Source: Streptomyces sp. AP-93
GTDB taxonomy: Bacteria; Actinomycetota; Actinomycetes; Streptomycetales; Streptomycetaceae
Direction: 5' to 3'
NCBI RefSeq assembly: GCF_022808175.1
Contig: NZ_JALGBX010000017.1
Location: forward strand, 62,001 to 126,000
DNA: 64,000 bases
Numbering within the stretch: position 1 is the first letter of the stretch; each line of letters starts with the position of its first letter. Shown here piece after piece: positions 36,787-46,017 of this stretch. Position numbers and translations under genes: made by a program. The notes under the pieces were generated by a model. It saw only the letters and a list, made by a program, of their open reading frames with translations. It was not told the origin of the DNA and did no database searches.

Positions 36787-38889
36787 TCAGCGCGCGGCGG
36801 CGGCGAGCGACTCGCGTGCGGCGGCGGTCACGGCTTCGGCGGTCAGGCCGAACTCGCGGTACAGCACGGCGCCGTCGGCCGAGGCACCGAAGTGCTCCAG
36901 CGAGACGATCCGGCCCGCGTCGCCGACGTAGCGGTGCCAGGTCAGACCGATGCCGGCCTCGACCGCGACACGCGCCTTGACCGAAGGCGGCAGGACGCTG
37001 TCCTTGTACTCCTGGGACTGCTCCTCGAACCACTCGACGGACGGCATGGAGACGACCCGCGCCGGGACGCCCTCGGCCTGCAGCGCCTCGCGCGCGGCGA
37101 CGGCGAGCTGGACCTCGGAACCGGTGCCGATGAGGACGACCTGAGCGGCTGCGCTCTGCCCATCGGGGCCCGTGGCCTCGAAGAGCACGTACCCGCCCTT
37201 GGCGGCGTCCTCATTGCGCTCGTAGGTCGGCACGCCCTGGCGGGTCAGCGCCAGACCGTGCGGGGCGCCCTTGCCGAAGACCTTGGTGTGGCGCTTCAGG
37301 ATCTCGCGCCAGGCGACGGCGGTCTCGTTCGCGTCGGCCGGACGGACCACGTTCAGGCCCGGGATGGCGCGCAGCGCGGCGACATGCTCCACCGGCTGGT
37401 GGGTCGGGCCGTCCTCGCCGAGGCCGATGGAGTCGTGCGTCCACACGTAGGTGACCGGCACGTGCATCAGGGCGGAGAGGCGCACGGCGTTGCGCATGTA
37501 GTCGGAGAACACCAGGAAGGTGCCGCCGTAGATGCGGGTGTGGCCGTGCAGGGCGATGCCGTTCATGGCCGCGGCCATGGCGTGCTCGCGGATGCCGAAG
37601 TGGATGGTGCGGCCGTACGGGTCGGCCTCCGGCAGCGGGTTGCCCACCGGCAGGAACGAGGAGTTCTTGTCGATGGTGGTGTTGTTGGAGCCGGCGAGGT
37701 CGGCCGAGCCGCCCCACAGCTCCGGGATGACCGCGCCGAGCGCTGCGAGGACCTTGCCCGAGGCGGCGCGGGTGGCGACGCCCTTGCCGGCCTCGAAGAC
37801 GGGGAGCTTGTCCTCCCAGCCCGCGGGCAGCTCATTGGCGTTGATGCGGTCGAACTCGGCGGCGCGCTCCGCGTTCGCGGTGCGCCAGGCGGAGAACTCC
37901 TTCTCCCAGGCGGCGCGGGCCTCGCGGCCCCGGTCGCCGAGGGAGCGGGTGTGCGTGATGACCTCGTCGGAGACTTCGAAGGTCTGCTCCGGGTCGAAGC
38001 CGAGCACGCGCTTGGTGGCGGCGACCTCGTCGTTGCCGAGGGCCGAGCCGTGCGAGGCCTCGGTGCCCTGGGCGTGCGGGGCCGGCCAGGCGATGATCGA
38101 GCGGGCCGCGATGAAGGAGGGGCGCTCCGTCTCGGCCTTGGCGGCCTGGAGGGCCGTGAACAGCGCCTTCGGGTCGAGGTCGCCGTTCTCCTGCTGCGCG
38201 ACGCGCTGGACGTGCCAGCCGTACGCCTCGTAGCGCTTCAGGGTGTCCTCGGAGACGGCCGTCTCCGTGTCGCCCTCGATGGAGATGTGGTTGTCGTCCC
38301 ACAGGAGCACGAGGTTGCCGAGCTTCTGGTGGCCGGCCAGCGCGGACGCCTCGTGGGAGATGCCCTCCTGGAGGCAGCCGTCGCCCGCGATCGCGTAGAT
38401 CATGTGGTCGAACGGGGAGGCGCCCGCGGGAGCCTCGGGGTCGAACAGGCCGCGCTCGTAGCGGGCGGCCATGGCCATGCCCACCGCGTTGGCGATGCCC
38501 TGGCCCAGCGGGCCGGTGGTGGTCTCGACGCCCGCGGTATGGCCGTACTCCGGGTGGCCCGGGGTCTTCGAACCCCAGGTGCGGAAGGCCTTCAGGTCGT
38601 CCAGCTCGAGCCCGAACCCGCCGAGGTACAGCTGGGTGTAGAGGGTCAGCGAAGAGTGACCCGCCGAGAGCACGAAACGGTCGCGGCCGACCCACTCCGG
38701 GTCCGCCGGGTCGTGCCGCATCACCTTCTGGAAGAGGGTGTACGCGGCGGGGGCCAGGCTCATCGCCGTGCCGGGGTGGCCGTTACCGACCTTCTGGACC
38801 GCGTCGGCGGCCAGGATCCGGGCGGTGTCGACAGCACGCTGGTCCAGTTCGGTCCAGTCGAGCTCTGTGGTCGTCGGCTTGGTGCTCAC
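36787..38889 (-). CDS. tkt: Transketolase
   Basis: A protein of 700 residues, thiamine-diphosphate dependent. N-terminal DAVQKVGNGHPGTAMSLAP, the diphosphate-binding AIAGDGCLQEGISHEASALAGH (Asp with downstream Asn), LLWDDNHISIEGDTE, and the pyrimidine-domain GIREHAMAAAMNGIALHG with catalytic Glu are all present. GTG start at 38889. First gene of the minus-strand pentose-phosphate unit, divergent from ctaB across 276 bp. Confidence 0.97.
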   Translation of the reverse strand: MSTKPTTTELDWTELDQRAVDTARILAADAVQKVGNGHPGTAMSLAPAAYTLFQKVMRHDPADPEWVGRDRFVLSAGHSSLTLYTQLYLGGFGLELDDLKAFRTWGSKTPGHPEYGHTAGVETTTGPLGQGIANAVGMAMAARYERGLFDPEAPAGASPFDHMIYAIAGDGCLQEGISHEASALAGHQKLGNLVLLWDDNHISIEGDTETAVSEDTLKRYEAYGWHVQRVAQQENGDLDPKALFTALQAAKAETERPSFIAARSIIAWPAPHAQGTEASHGSALGNDEVAATKRVLGFDPEQTFEVSDEVITHTRSLGDRGREARAAWEKEFSAWRTANAERAAEFDRINANELPAGWEDKLPVFEAGKGVATRAASGKVLAALGAVIPELWGGSADLAGSNNTTIDKNSSFLPVGNPLPEADPYGRTIHFGIREHAMAAAMNGIALHGHTRIYGGTFLVFSDYMRNAVRLSALMHVPVTYVWTHDSIGLGEDGPTHQPVEHVAALRAIPGLNVVRPADANETAVAWREILKRHTKVFGKGAPHGLALTRQGVPTYERNEDAAKGGYVLFEATGPDGQSAAAQVVLIGTGSEVQLAVAAREALQAEGVPARVVSMPSVEWFEEQSQEYKDSVLPPSVKARVAVEAGIGLTWHRYVGDAGRIVSLEHFGASADGAVLYREFGLTAEAVTAAARESLAAAAR

Positions 38890-39165
38890 CGTGGGTCAGG
38901 GCTCCTCTCCACATGTCTGGTTCCCGGTGACGAACGGTGCACCGGCGCGATTCCGAGCCTACCCCCGCCACAGCGTGCAGCTATTCGAGCACCCGCGGTC
39001 CACGCGTGACGTCTCAGCGCCGATCGGACCAACACGGGGTGACCCCCGCGCGGGACGAGCCAATGGCTACGTCTAGAGTGGCGTGGTACGCGCAAGCCTT
39101 TACGGGACCTTCATGTTTAAAAGGGTTCACGTCGGAGCTTGCTGGATTCTCTGTCAGGGGTGTGC

Positions 39166-40107
39166 GTGACGGCCGTCGAATCCCGTCCAGCGGGGGTGCT
39201 CGGGACGAGCCCCGGTCACCGGCCGTTCGGGGCCCGGGCCATGGCTTTCGTGGCACTGACCAAGCCGCGGATCATCGAGCTTCTGCTCATCACGACCGTG
39301 CCGGTGATGTTCCTCGCCGAGCAGGGCGTGCCCTCGCTGTGGCTGGTCCTCGCCACCTGCTTCGGCGGTTACCTGTCCGCGGGCGGCGCCAACGCGCTGA
39401 ACATGTACATCGACCGCGACATCGACGCGCTGATGGACCGGACGTCGGGGCGCCCGCTGGTGACCGGCATGGTCAGCCCGCGCGAGTGCCTGGTCTTCGG
39501 CATCACCCTCGGGATCGTGTCCACCCTGTTCTTCGGGCTGCTGATCAACTGGCTCTCGGCCGCGCTCGCGCTCGGCGCGCTCCTCTTCTATGTCGTCGTC
39601 TACACGATGCTGTTGAAGCGGCGCACCTCGCAGAACATCGTCTGGGGCGGCATCGCGGGCTGCATGCCGGTGCTCATCGGCTGGTCGGCCGTGAAGAACG
39701 AGGTCTCCTGGGCCGCGGTCATCCTCTTCCTCGTCATCTTCTTCTGGACGCCGCCGCACTACTGGCCGCTGTCGATGAAGGTGAAGGACGACTACGCGCG
39801 GGTCGGCGTGCCGATGCTGCCGGTCGTGGCGGGCAACAGGGCCGTGGCCAAGCAGATCGTCCTCTACAGCTGGGTGATGGTGGCGGTCTCGCTGCTGCTG
39901 ACCCCGCTGGGGTACACCGGCTGGTTCTACACCTCGGTCGCCCTGGTGGCCGGCGGCTGGTGGCTGTGGGAGGCGCACGGGCTCAACGCGCGCGCCAAGT
40001 CGGGCGTGACGGGCGCGAAGCTCAAGGAGATGCGGCTGTTCCACTGGTCGATCACCTATGTGTCGCTCCTCTTCGTCGCCGTCGCGGTGGATCCCTTCCT
40101 CCGCTGA
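39166..40107 (+). CDS. ctaB: Protoheme IX farnesyltransferase (heme o synthase)
   Basis: A protein of 313 residues with about nine membrane segments. ALNMYIDRDIDALMDRTSGRPL is the NxxxDxxxD prenyl-diphosphate motif of UbiA-type enzymes, and WTPPHYWPLSMKVKDDYARVGVPMLP the second Asp-containing loop. It attaches farnesyl to heme b for cytochrome oxidase. GTG 39166 is preferred since CAGGGG sits 5 bases upstream; GTG 39160 would leave no spacing. ctaA, the next enzyme of the path, lies 2.7 kb away on the other strand. Confidence 0.93.
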   Translation: MTAVESRPAGVLGTSPGHRPFGARAMAFVALTKPRIIELLLITTVPVMFLAEQGVPSLWLVLATCFGGYLSAGGANALNMYIDRDIDALMDRTSGRPLVTGMVSPRECLVFGITLGIVSTLFFGLLINWLSAALALGALLFYVVVYTMLLKRRTSQNIVWGGIAGCMPVLIGWSAVKNEVSWAAVILFLVIFFWTPPHYWPLSMKVKDDYARVGVPMLPVVAGNRAVAKQIVLYSWVMVAVSLLLTPLGYTGWFYTSVALVAGGWWLWEAHGLNARAKSGVTGAKLKEMRLFHWSITYVSLLFVAVAVDPFLR

Positions 40108-40175
40108 GCTTTCCCCCGCTGACGCTTCCCGCGTCCGTGCTTCCTTCGGTGCTTCCCTCCTTCATTACCCGCCGG

Positions 40176-40181
40176 TAGCAT
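40176..40181 (+). promoter_or_regulatory. Candidate -10 (TAGCAT), leaderless
   Basis: TAGCAT lies 7 bases before ATG 40189, with no Shine-Dalgarno. Supports 40189, not 40180, as the real start. Confidence 0.45.
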
Positions 40182-40188
40182 GCTGCCC

Positions 40189-40539
40189 ATGGCAGATACC
40201 GAGGAGACCGCCACCACGGCGGACAAGAAGCAGGACCGCACGGCCGCGAAGCTGGCCAAGCAGATCGGCGCGTTCGCCAAGCAGCACGGCGGCGCCGAGG
40301 GCCACCTCGCGCACATCGGCCAGGCGGGCACCCGGATCGTCCTCGTCGGCACCGACGGAGGCTGGGGCGACCTGGTGGCCCCGGCGTACGACACCGCGCG
40401 GCTCGCGGCCGAGAAGGCCGGGCTGACCCTCCACGAGGAGTTCGACGGAGAGTTCGCCGCGCGGGTGCGGACGGGCCCGTACGAGTGGTCCCGGATGGCA
40501 GGCATCCAGCTCGGCGGACCCGCGAATCCCGCGGCCTGA
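40189..40539 (+). CDS. Small conserved hypothetical protein
   Basis: A protein of 116 residues. The N-terminus is Lys/Thr/Ala-rich (DKKQDRTAAKLAKQIGAFAK), then an alpha/beta-like segment with GTRIVLVGTDGGWGDLVAP and a C-terminal EEFDGEFAARVRTGPYEWSRMAG. No signal or membrane segment. I do not recognise a family. Start chosen from the leaderless promoter pattern. Between heme biosynthesis genes, but no functional link can be shown. Confidence 0.7.
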   Translation: MADTEETATTADKKQDRTAAKLAKQIGAFAKQHGGAEGHLAHIGQAGTRIVLVGTDGGWGDLVAPAYDTARLAAEKAGLTLHEEFDGEFAARVRTGPYEWSRMAGIQLGGPANPAA

Positions 40540-40641
40540 TCCGGTTGATCTTGGCTTGATCATTGGCCTGATCGTTTCCGCGTCACCCGCTCGGTCAACA
40601 GCGCGAGCAACACCTCACACCCCGCTCACCCGTTAGGACGT

Positions 40642-41808
40642 GTGGAAGCCCCTTCCTCACGTCCGCAACGGGATGCCCGGATGATCGAAACGCCGCCCCT
40701 GGTGGACCAGTACTGCCAGGGAGTGCTCCGCACGGAGCTCGGCCTCGCCACCTTCGAGGCCCAGCTCGTCCCCTCGGCCGGCCCGCCCGCCGCCGGCACC
40801 ACCTTCTTCGACACCCAGACCGGCTTCGCGGTGCGCCGCTGGTGCCCGCCGCTGCTCGGGCTCGAACCGCACTGCGCCCCCGCCCGCTACCTCGCCAGGC
40901 GGCGCGAGCTGGGCGCCGCCGAGTCGGCCCGCCGACTGCTGCGCGGCTGCGGGGTCGGCGCCCGGCTCGTCGACACCGGGGTGCCCGGGGACCTCACCGG
41001 GCCCAAGGAACTGGCCCTGGCCGGCGAGGCGGAGGCCCACGAGCTGGTGCGGCCCGAGCTGCTGGCCGAGCAGGCGGCGGACACCTCCGGGACCGTGGAG
41101 GCCTTCCTGGCCAACCTCGCGGGGGCGGTCCACCACGCCGCCGGAGGGGCCGTGGCCTTCACCTGCGGGGCCGGGGCCGGGGCCGGGGCGGGGAGTACGG
41201 CCCGGGCCTGGGGGGACGCCCTTGAAGCCGCGCCCGAGCCGCCCGGTCCGGGCGAGGTGCGGGGCGCGGCCGGGCGCTGGCTGGCCGCGCGGGCCAAGGG
41301 CGGGGCCGTACGGGATCCCGTACTCATGCGGCACCTGGCGTGGAGCGCGGTGTCCGCCGGGCTGCCGCTCCAGCTGCACACGGGCGGGGAGTGGGGGGAT
41401 CCGGAGCGGCTGACCGGGTTCCTGCGGGCGACCGAAGGCCCGGGGACGCGGCTGGTGCTGCTGGGCGGGTACCCCCACCACCGGCAGGCCGCGCGGCTGA
41501 CCGCGGCCTTTCCGCACGTACACGCCGACCTCGGCGCGGCGCTGGGGTCCACGGGAGCGCGGGCGGCCGCCGTACTGGCGGAGTGCCTGGAGACGGCGCC
41601 GTTCGGAAAGCTGATGTTCTCCGGCGGGGGACGCCGACTGCCCGAACTGCACGCGGTGGGCGCGCTGGTCTTCCGGGAGGCGCTCGGCCGGGTGCTCGGC
41701 GGCTGGGTCGCGGACGGCTCCTGGTCCTGGCGGGACGCGGAGCGGGTGGCGGCGATGGTCGCGGCGGGCAACGCCCGCCGCGTCTACCGGCTGGACGAAC
41801 GGGGCTGA
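40642..41808 (+). CDS. Amidohydrolase-family-like protein lacking the N-terminal metal HxH
   Basis: A protein of 388 residues (375 if ATG 40681 is used). The start IETPPLVDQYCQGVLRTELG resembles the amidohydrolase opening PLVDHHCHGV, but the metal-binding His residues are replaced by Gln/Tyr. Later GLPLQLHTGGEWGDP, LVLLGGYPHHRQAARL and FGKLMFSGGGRRLPELHAVGA follow the barrel order of amidohydrolase_2/FluG-type proteins. A Gly/Ala repeat (GAGAGAGAG) lies mid-protein. Possibly non-catalytic or a changed metal site. Neighbour ctaA points the other way. Confidence 0.7.
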   Translation: MEAPSSRPQRDARMIETPPLVDQYCQGVLRTELGLATFEAQLVPSAGPPAAGTTFFDTQTGFAVRRWCPPLLGLEPHCAPARYLARRRELGAAESARRLLRGCGVGARLVDTGVPGDLTGPKELALAGEAEAHELVRPELLAEQAADTSGTVEAFLANLAGAVHHAAGGAVAFTCGAGAGAGAGSTARAWGDALEAAPEPPGPGEVRGAAGRWLAARAKGGAVRDPVLMRHLAWSAVSAGLPLQLHTGGEWGDPERLTGFLRATEGPGTRLVLLGGYPHHRQAARLTAAFPHVHADLGAALGSTGARAAAVLAECLETAPFGKLMFSGGGRRLPELHAVGALVFREALGRVLGGWVADGSWSWRDAERVAAMVAAGNARRVYRLDERG

Positions 41809-41857
41809 CGAGCGGGTCCGACGCGCGGATCAGGCCCCCGGAGGGAACACGCGTGGG

Positions 41858-42817
41858 TCAGACCGCAGCGAGCCGGGCGTCGTCCTGGGCCGGGAGCCCG
41901 GCCTGTTCGGACGGACGCTCGCGCAGGCTCAGCACCACTCGGACCGCCGAGATCCACACCACGCAGGAGCCGAGCATGTGGGCCGCCACGAGCGCCTCGG
42001 GGACATCGGTGAAGTACTGGACGTAGCCGATGGCGCCCTGGGAGAGCAGCACGATCAGCAGGTCGCGGGCGCGCGCCCGGGTGTCCACGGGGGCGTCGAC
42101 CACGCGCAGCACCAGCCACATCGCGACGGCGAGCGCGCACACCACCCAGGCCGAGACCGCGTGGACGTGGGCGATGGCAGACCAGTCGAACGGCATCCGC
42201 TTGATCTCGCTGCTGTCCCCGGCGTGCGGGCCGGAACCGGTGACCACGGTGCCCGCAGCGATCAGTACTGCGGTGGCCGCGAGCAGCGCCCACGCGAGCT
42301 TGCGCACCGGAGCGGGCACGCGCGGCCGGGACGGGCCGTCACCCTCGCGGGTGCGCTGCCAGGTGATCGTCGTCACGGCGATCAGCGAGGTGGCGAGCAG
42401 GAAGTGCCCGGCCACGCTGTAGGGGTTGAGGCCGGTCAGGACGGTGATGCCGCCGAGGACCGCGTTGCCCATCACGATGGCGAACTGGAGCCAGCCGAGC
42501 CGGGTCAGCGAGCGGCGCCACGGCTTGGCGCAGCGGGCGGTGATGATCGCCCAGCCAACGGCCGCGCTGAGCACGTACGTCAGCATGCGGTTGCCGAACT
42601 CGATCACGCCGTGGAAGCCCTGTTCCTGGGTCACGATCAGGCTGTCGCCGGTGCACTTGGGCCAGGTGTCGCAGCCGAGACCGGATCCGGTCAGCCGCAC
42701 CGCGCCGCCGGTGACGACGATGACGACGCTCATGAGCACCGCTGCGAACGCGGCCCGCCGGACGGTCCGGGGTGACGGAGTCCAGCGGCTGGCGAGATAT
42801 GAGAGGGGGGTCAACAC
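41858..42817 (-). CDS. ctaA: Heme A synthase (COX15/CtaA)
   Basis: A protein of 319 residues with eight membrane segments. VVTGGAVRLTGSGLGCDTWPKCTGD with its Cys pair, GVIEFGNRMLTYVL with a heme-ligand His upstream, and the second half GTVVTGSGPHAGD plus HVHAVSAWVV are family motifs. It oxidises the C8 methyl of heme o to make heme a for cytochrome c oxidase, the step after CtaB. GTG 42817 is preferred because TACGAT ends 7 bases upstream and the family begins near here. Confidence 0.92.
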   Translation of the reverse strand: MLTPLSYLASRWTPSPRTVRRAAFAAVLMSVVIVVTGGAVRLTGSGLGCDTWPKCTGDSLIVTQEQGFHGVIEFGNRMLTYVLSAAVGWAIITARCAKPWRRSLTRLGWLQFAIVMGNAVLGGITVLTGLNPYSVAGHFLLATSLIAVTTITWQRTREGDGPSRPRVPAPVRKLAWALLAATAVLIAAGTVVTGSGPHAGDSSEIKRMPFDWSAIAHVHAVSAWVVCALAVAMWLVLRVVDAPVDTRARARDLLIVLLSQGAIGYVQYFTDVPEALVAAHMLGSCVVWISAVRVVLSLRERPSEQAGLPAQDDARLAAV

Positions 42818-42824
42818 GGCCCTT

Positions 42825-42830
42825 ATCGTA
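42825..42830 (-). promoter_or_regulatory. Candidate -10 (TACGAT) for leaderless ctaA
   Basis: TACGAT on the minus strand, 7 bases before GTG 42817; GTGAAA about 19 bases further up is a weak -35. Confidence 0.45.
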
Positions 42831-42851
42831 CGCGGACACTTGTGCAAAGTT

Positions 42852-43988
42852 TCACGAGGGGGTGGCGGTCGCGCCGTCAGGGCCGATGACCAGCCGGAAC
42901 CGGGCCCCGGCGGATTCGCCTTCCGCGTGCCACCACACACGGATCCGCCAATGCGCGCCCTCGCCCGGGTAGTCGGCCGAGGCCGCGAAGCCGCGTACCA
43001 ATTCGGCCCCTACGTCCTCGGCTGTCCTATTCCTCACTTCCGCACCGCTGTGCCAGGGATGCGACTGTACGTTCCACAGTCCGTCGGAGCCGCGGACCTC
43101 GACGCGCCACACCGCGACCCAGGGCGTCACCTCCAGCATCGTGTGGACCTGGTCGGCCTCCAGGCCCAGCCGGGCGGCGATCTCCGCCTCGGGGACGCCC
43201 TGGACGCGCGCGGCCACCACGGCCTGGGGCAGCAGCCGTTCGGGCAGCAGCCCGCGGGAGCGCAGGCCGGCCAGGGAGGCGAAGGACAGGAAGCGCAGCC
43301 GCAGTTCGAGCTGGCGGCCGATGTGGTCCAGGGCCTCCTCGGCCTCCTGCGACTCCTCGGAGCCGGGATCGGCGAGCAGCAGCCGCCGGAAGGAGCCCTC
43401 CGCGTCGACGGCCCAGGCCACGGACTCCTCGGCCAGGCCCAGCTCCGCGAGCCGGTCGCCCAGGAACACCTTCGCCTGCGCGAGGCCCCGCTGATTGACC
43501 GGATCCTCCTGGTCCAGGGCCGCCCAGACCTCCACCGCGCCGTGCGTCAGGTCCCGGGCCCGCTCGCCGGCGGCCCGTTCCATGGCGCTCGGGCCGCTCT
43601 CGGATCCCGGGCCCAGCGGGTGCTTCGGCAGCCGCTCCCCGTCACTGAGGGGCCAGGCCAGCCAGACCCCCTGGTTGATCAGGCCCCGGGCGTACCAGCG
43701 GGCGTACTCGGCTGCGTGGCCGGCCGCCTGCTGCGAGAACCGCAGCCCCTCCTCGATGGCGGACAGGGCCCCGGCCCGGTCCCCGCCGGCGAACCGGCGG
43801 GCCGCCAGGTCGCCCAGGCGCAGACCCAGCCGGGCCGCGCACTCGGCGTCGGTGCGGGCCGGCTCGCGCAGGGCTCCGATCAGCTCGGCCAGCAGGGCGT
43901 CGGCCTCCGCGGGCTCCGCGTGCGCCGCGCCCGCCCGGATCCGTGCCCACTGCTCGTCCAGCCGCAGAACGGCCTCCCGCTGCGCCAT
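42852..43988 (-). CDS. Conserved hypothetical protein, helical (TPR-like) with possible HTH
   Basis: A protein of 378 residues, mostly helical, Ala/Glu/Leu-rich, without signal or membrane segments. Helical pairs around residues 15-235 (ADALLAELIGALREP, AGALSAIEEGLRFSQQA, AQAKVFLGDRLAELG) suggest TPR-like packing. AVVAARVQGVPEAEIAARLGLEADQVHTML near residue 260 could be an HTH. The end is beta-rich with many Trp (WVAVWRVEV, WRIRVWWHAEG). No family recognised. Upstream of ctaA by 34 bases on the same strand. Confidence 0.7.
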   Translation of the reverse strand: MAQREAVLRLDEQWARIRAGAAHAEPAEADALLAELIGALREPARTDAECAARLGLRLGDLAARRFAGGDRAGALSAIEEGLRFSQQAAGHAAEYARWYARGLINQGVWLAWPLSDGERLPKHPLGPGSESGPSAMERAAGERARDLTHGAVEVWAALDQEDPVNQRGLAQAKVFLGDRLAELGLAEESVAWAVDAEGSFRRLLLADPGSEESQEAEEALDHIGRQLELRLRFLSFASLAGLRSRGLLPERLLPQAVVAARVQGVPEAEIAARLGLEADQVHTMLEVTPWVAVWRVEVRGSDGLWNVQSHPWHSGAEVRNRTAEDVGAELVRGFAASADYPGEGAHWRIRVWWHAEGESAGARFRLVIGPDGATATPS

Positions 43989-44067
43989 GCCGCCCCCCGG
44001 CGTCTGTGGTGCGCTCCCCTGTGGAGGCGACCATCCTCCTGCCAGGGCAACGCTCGGGGGAAGGGAT

Positions 44068-44835
44068 TCACTCCCAGCGGAAGAGCCGCCCGGCTGCGCC
44101 CAGACCGAGTACGGCCCAGACCGCCAGGATCGCCGCGTCGCCCCAGGGCAGCGCGGCCCCGTGCTGGAGCACCTCGCGCAGCCCGTCGGAGAGTGCGGAG
44201 ATCGGGAGCAGGCCGAGGACGGACTGGACCGCGCCGGGGAACTTGTCCAGCGGCACGATCACCCCGCCGCCGACCAGGAGCAGCAGGAAGACCAGGTTGG
44301 CGGCGGCCAGTGTGGCCTCCGCCCTGAGGGTGCCGGCCATCAGCAGGCCCAGCCCGGAGAAGGCGGCGGTGCCGAGCAGGATCAGCACGGCGACGGACAG
44401 CGGGTTCCCCTGCGGGGACCAGCCCAGGGCGAAGGCGATCACCGTCAGCAGCGCGATCTGCAGCACCTCGGTGACCAGGACGGACAGCGTCTTGGCCGCC
44501 ATCAGGGCCCAGCGCGGCAGCGGGGAGGCGCCGAGCCGCTTGAGGACCCCGTAGCGCCGGTCGAAGCCGGTGGCGATGGCCTGGCCGGTGAAGGCGGTGG
44601 ACATCACGGCCAGCGCCAGAATGCCGGGGGCGAGGAAGTCCACGGACTTGCCCGTGCCCACGTCGATGATGTCGACGGCCGAGAACAGCACCAGCAGAAG
44701 CGCCGGGATGATCACGGTCAGCAGGAGCTGCTCGCCGTTGCGCAGCAGCATCCGGGTCTCCAGCGCGGTCTGCGCCAGGATCATGCGGGACACGGGCGCG
44801 GCCCCGGGGCGGGGGGTGAACGTACCGGCGCTCAT
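44068..44835 (-). CDS. ABC-2 type transporter permease
   Basis: A protein of 255 residues with six membrane segments. TGFDRRYGVLKRLGASPLPRW is the cytosolic loop typical of ABC-2/DrrB exporters, and RAEATLAAANLVFLLLLVGGGVIVPLDKFP the late signature. Overlaps the ATPase gene by 4 bases, so both are translated together as an exporter of drugs, lipids or other hydrophobic compounds. Substrate unknown. Confidence 0.92.
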   Translation of the reverse strand: MSAGTFTPRPGAAPVSRMILAQTALETRMLLRNGEQLLLTVIIPALLLVLFSAVDIIDVGTGKSVDFLAPGILALAVMSTAFTGQAIATGFDRRYGVLKRLGASPLPRWALMAAKTLSVLVTEVLQIALLTVIAFALGWSPQGNPLSVAVLILLGTAAFSGLGLLMAGTLRAEATLAAANLVFLLLLVGGGVIVPLDKFPGAVQSVLGLLPISALSDGLREVLQHGAALPWGDAAILAVWAVLGLGAAGRLFRWE

Positions 44836-45758
44836 GCGCGCAGCTCCTTGCCCGTGAGTTCCAGAAAGACGTCTTCGAGGGTGTGCCGCTCCACCGAGAG
44901 GCTGTCGGGCATCACCCCGTGCTGCGCGCACCAGGACGCGACGGTGGCCAGCAGCTGGGGGTCCACGTCGCCGGTGACCCGGTAGACGCCGGGGAGGAGC
45001 TCGGCGGCCTGGGTGCCGTCGGGCAGGGCCTTCAGCAGGGAGCCGACGTCGAGCGCGGGGCGGCCGGTGAAGCGCAGGGTGTTCTCGGCGCCGCCGCGGC
45101 ACAGCGCGTCGGGGGTGCCGTGGGCGATGACCTTGCCGGCGTCGACGATGGCGACCTCGTCGGCGAGCTGCTCGGCCTCGTCCATGTGGTGCGTGGTGAG
45201 GACGACCGAGACTCCGTCGGCGCGCAGTTCCCGTACGAGTTCCCAGGTCGCGCGGCGGGCCTGCGGGTCGAGCCCGGCGGTCGGCTCGTCCAGGAAGACC
45301 AGCTCGGGACGGCCGACGACGGCCATGGCGAGGGCCAGGCGCTGCTGCTGGCCGCCGGAGAGCCGGCGGTAGGCGGTGCGGCCGCAGCCGCCGAGGCCGA
45401 GGCGTTCCACCAGGGTGGGGACGTCCAGGGGGTCGGCGTAGAGCTTGGCCATGTGGCGCAGCATCTCGACGGCCCGGGCGCCGGAGTAGACGCCGCCGGA
45501 CTGGAGCATCACGCCGATGCGCGGGCGCAGGGACTCGGCCTGTGTCACGGGGTCGAGGCCGAGGACGCGGACGGATCCGGCGTCGGGGCGGCGGTAGCCC
45601 TCGCAGGTTTCCACAGTGGTCGTTTTGCCCGCGCCGTTGGGACCAAGGACTGCGGTGACCGAGGCCCTCCGGACGGTGAGGTCCAGGCCGTCCACCGCGG
45701 TTTTGGGGCCGTACCGCTTCACCAGTCCGCGGATTTCCACGGCGGGGTCGTTGCTCAT
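44832..45758 (-). CDS. ABC transporter ATP-binding protein (DrrA-like)
   Basis: A protein of 308 residues. Walker A LGPNGAGKTTTVETCEGYRR (residues about 39-58), ABC signature RLSGGQQQRLALAMA, Walker B LVFLDEPTAGLDP and switch His VVLTTHHMDEAEQL are intact. A C-terminal DUF4162-like segment follows, as in daunorubicin-type exporters. Partner of the permease directly downstream. Confidence 0.95.
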   Translation of the reverse strand: MSNDPAVEIRGLVKRYGPKTAVDGLDLTVRRASVTAVLGPNGAGKTTTVETCEGYRRPDAGSVRVLGLDPVTQAESLRPRIGVMLQSGGVYSGARAVEMLRHMAKLYADPLDVPTLVERLGLGGCGRTAYRRLSGGQQQRLALAMAVVGRPELVFLDEPTAGLDPQARRATWELVRELRADGVSVVLTTHHMDEAEQLADEVAIVDAGKVIAHGTPDALCRGGAENTLRFTGRPALDVGSLLKALPDGTQAAELLPGVYRVTGDVDPQLLATVASWCAQHGVMPDSLSVERHTLEDVFLELTGKELRA

Positions 45759-45879
45759 GGGGGTTGAGTCTACGGAGCCGGGGAGGGGGTCCTAGGTCCC
45801 GGGGGTGAGGGGTTACCGGCCCGCACGTTGATGACCTTTTCGTGCGGACCAACCCTCGGCGCGGACCTAACGTCGAATG

Positions 45880-45990
45880 TTGAACCCTCCCGCTCGCGAA
45901 CGAGGGGGATTCCTGGCTCACGCTGCTCGTTCGCTCAGCGAACGATCGAGTCTTCCGCGATCAGCACCAGCCGGGTTGGAACCAGCCCGG
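45880..45990 (+). other. Three-hairpin structured segment in the FNT leader, possible IS200/IS605-type end remnant or leader RNA
   Basis: Three hairpins in a row: CCCGCTCG-CGAA-CGAGGGGG (45889-45912), CGTTCG-CTCAG-CGAACG (45928-45944), and CCGGGTTGG-AA-CCAGCCCGG (45971-45990). GGATTCCTGGCTCACGCTG between the first two looks like right-end sequence seen beside TnpB-type transposons, but no transposase remains. It could equally be a regulatory leader of the FNT gene. Confidence 0.4.
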
Positions 45991-46017
45991 ATGTATGAAG
46001 TTATGGAAGGAGTTGCC

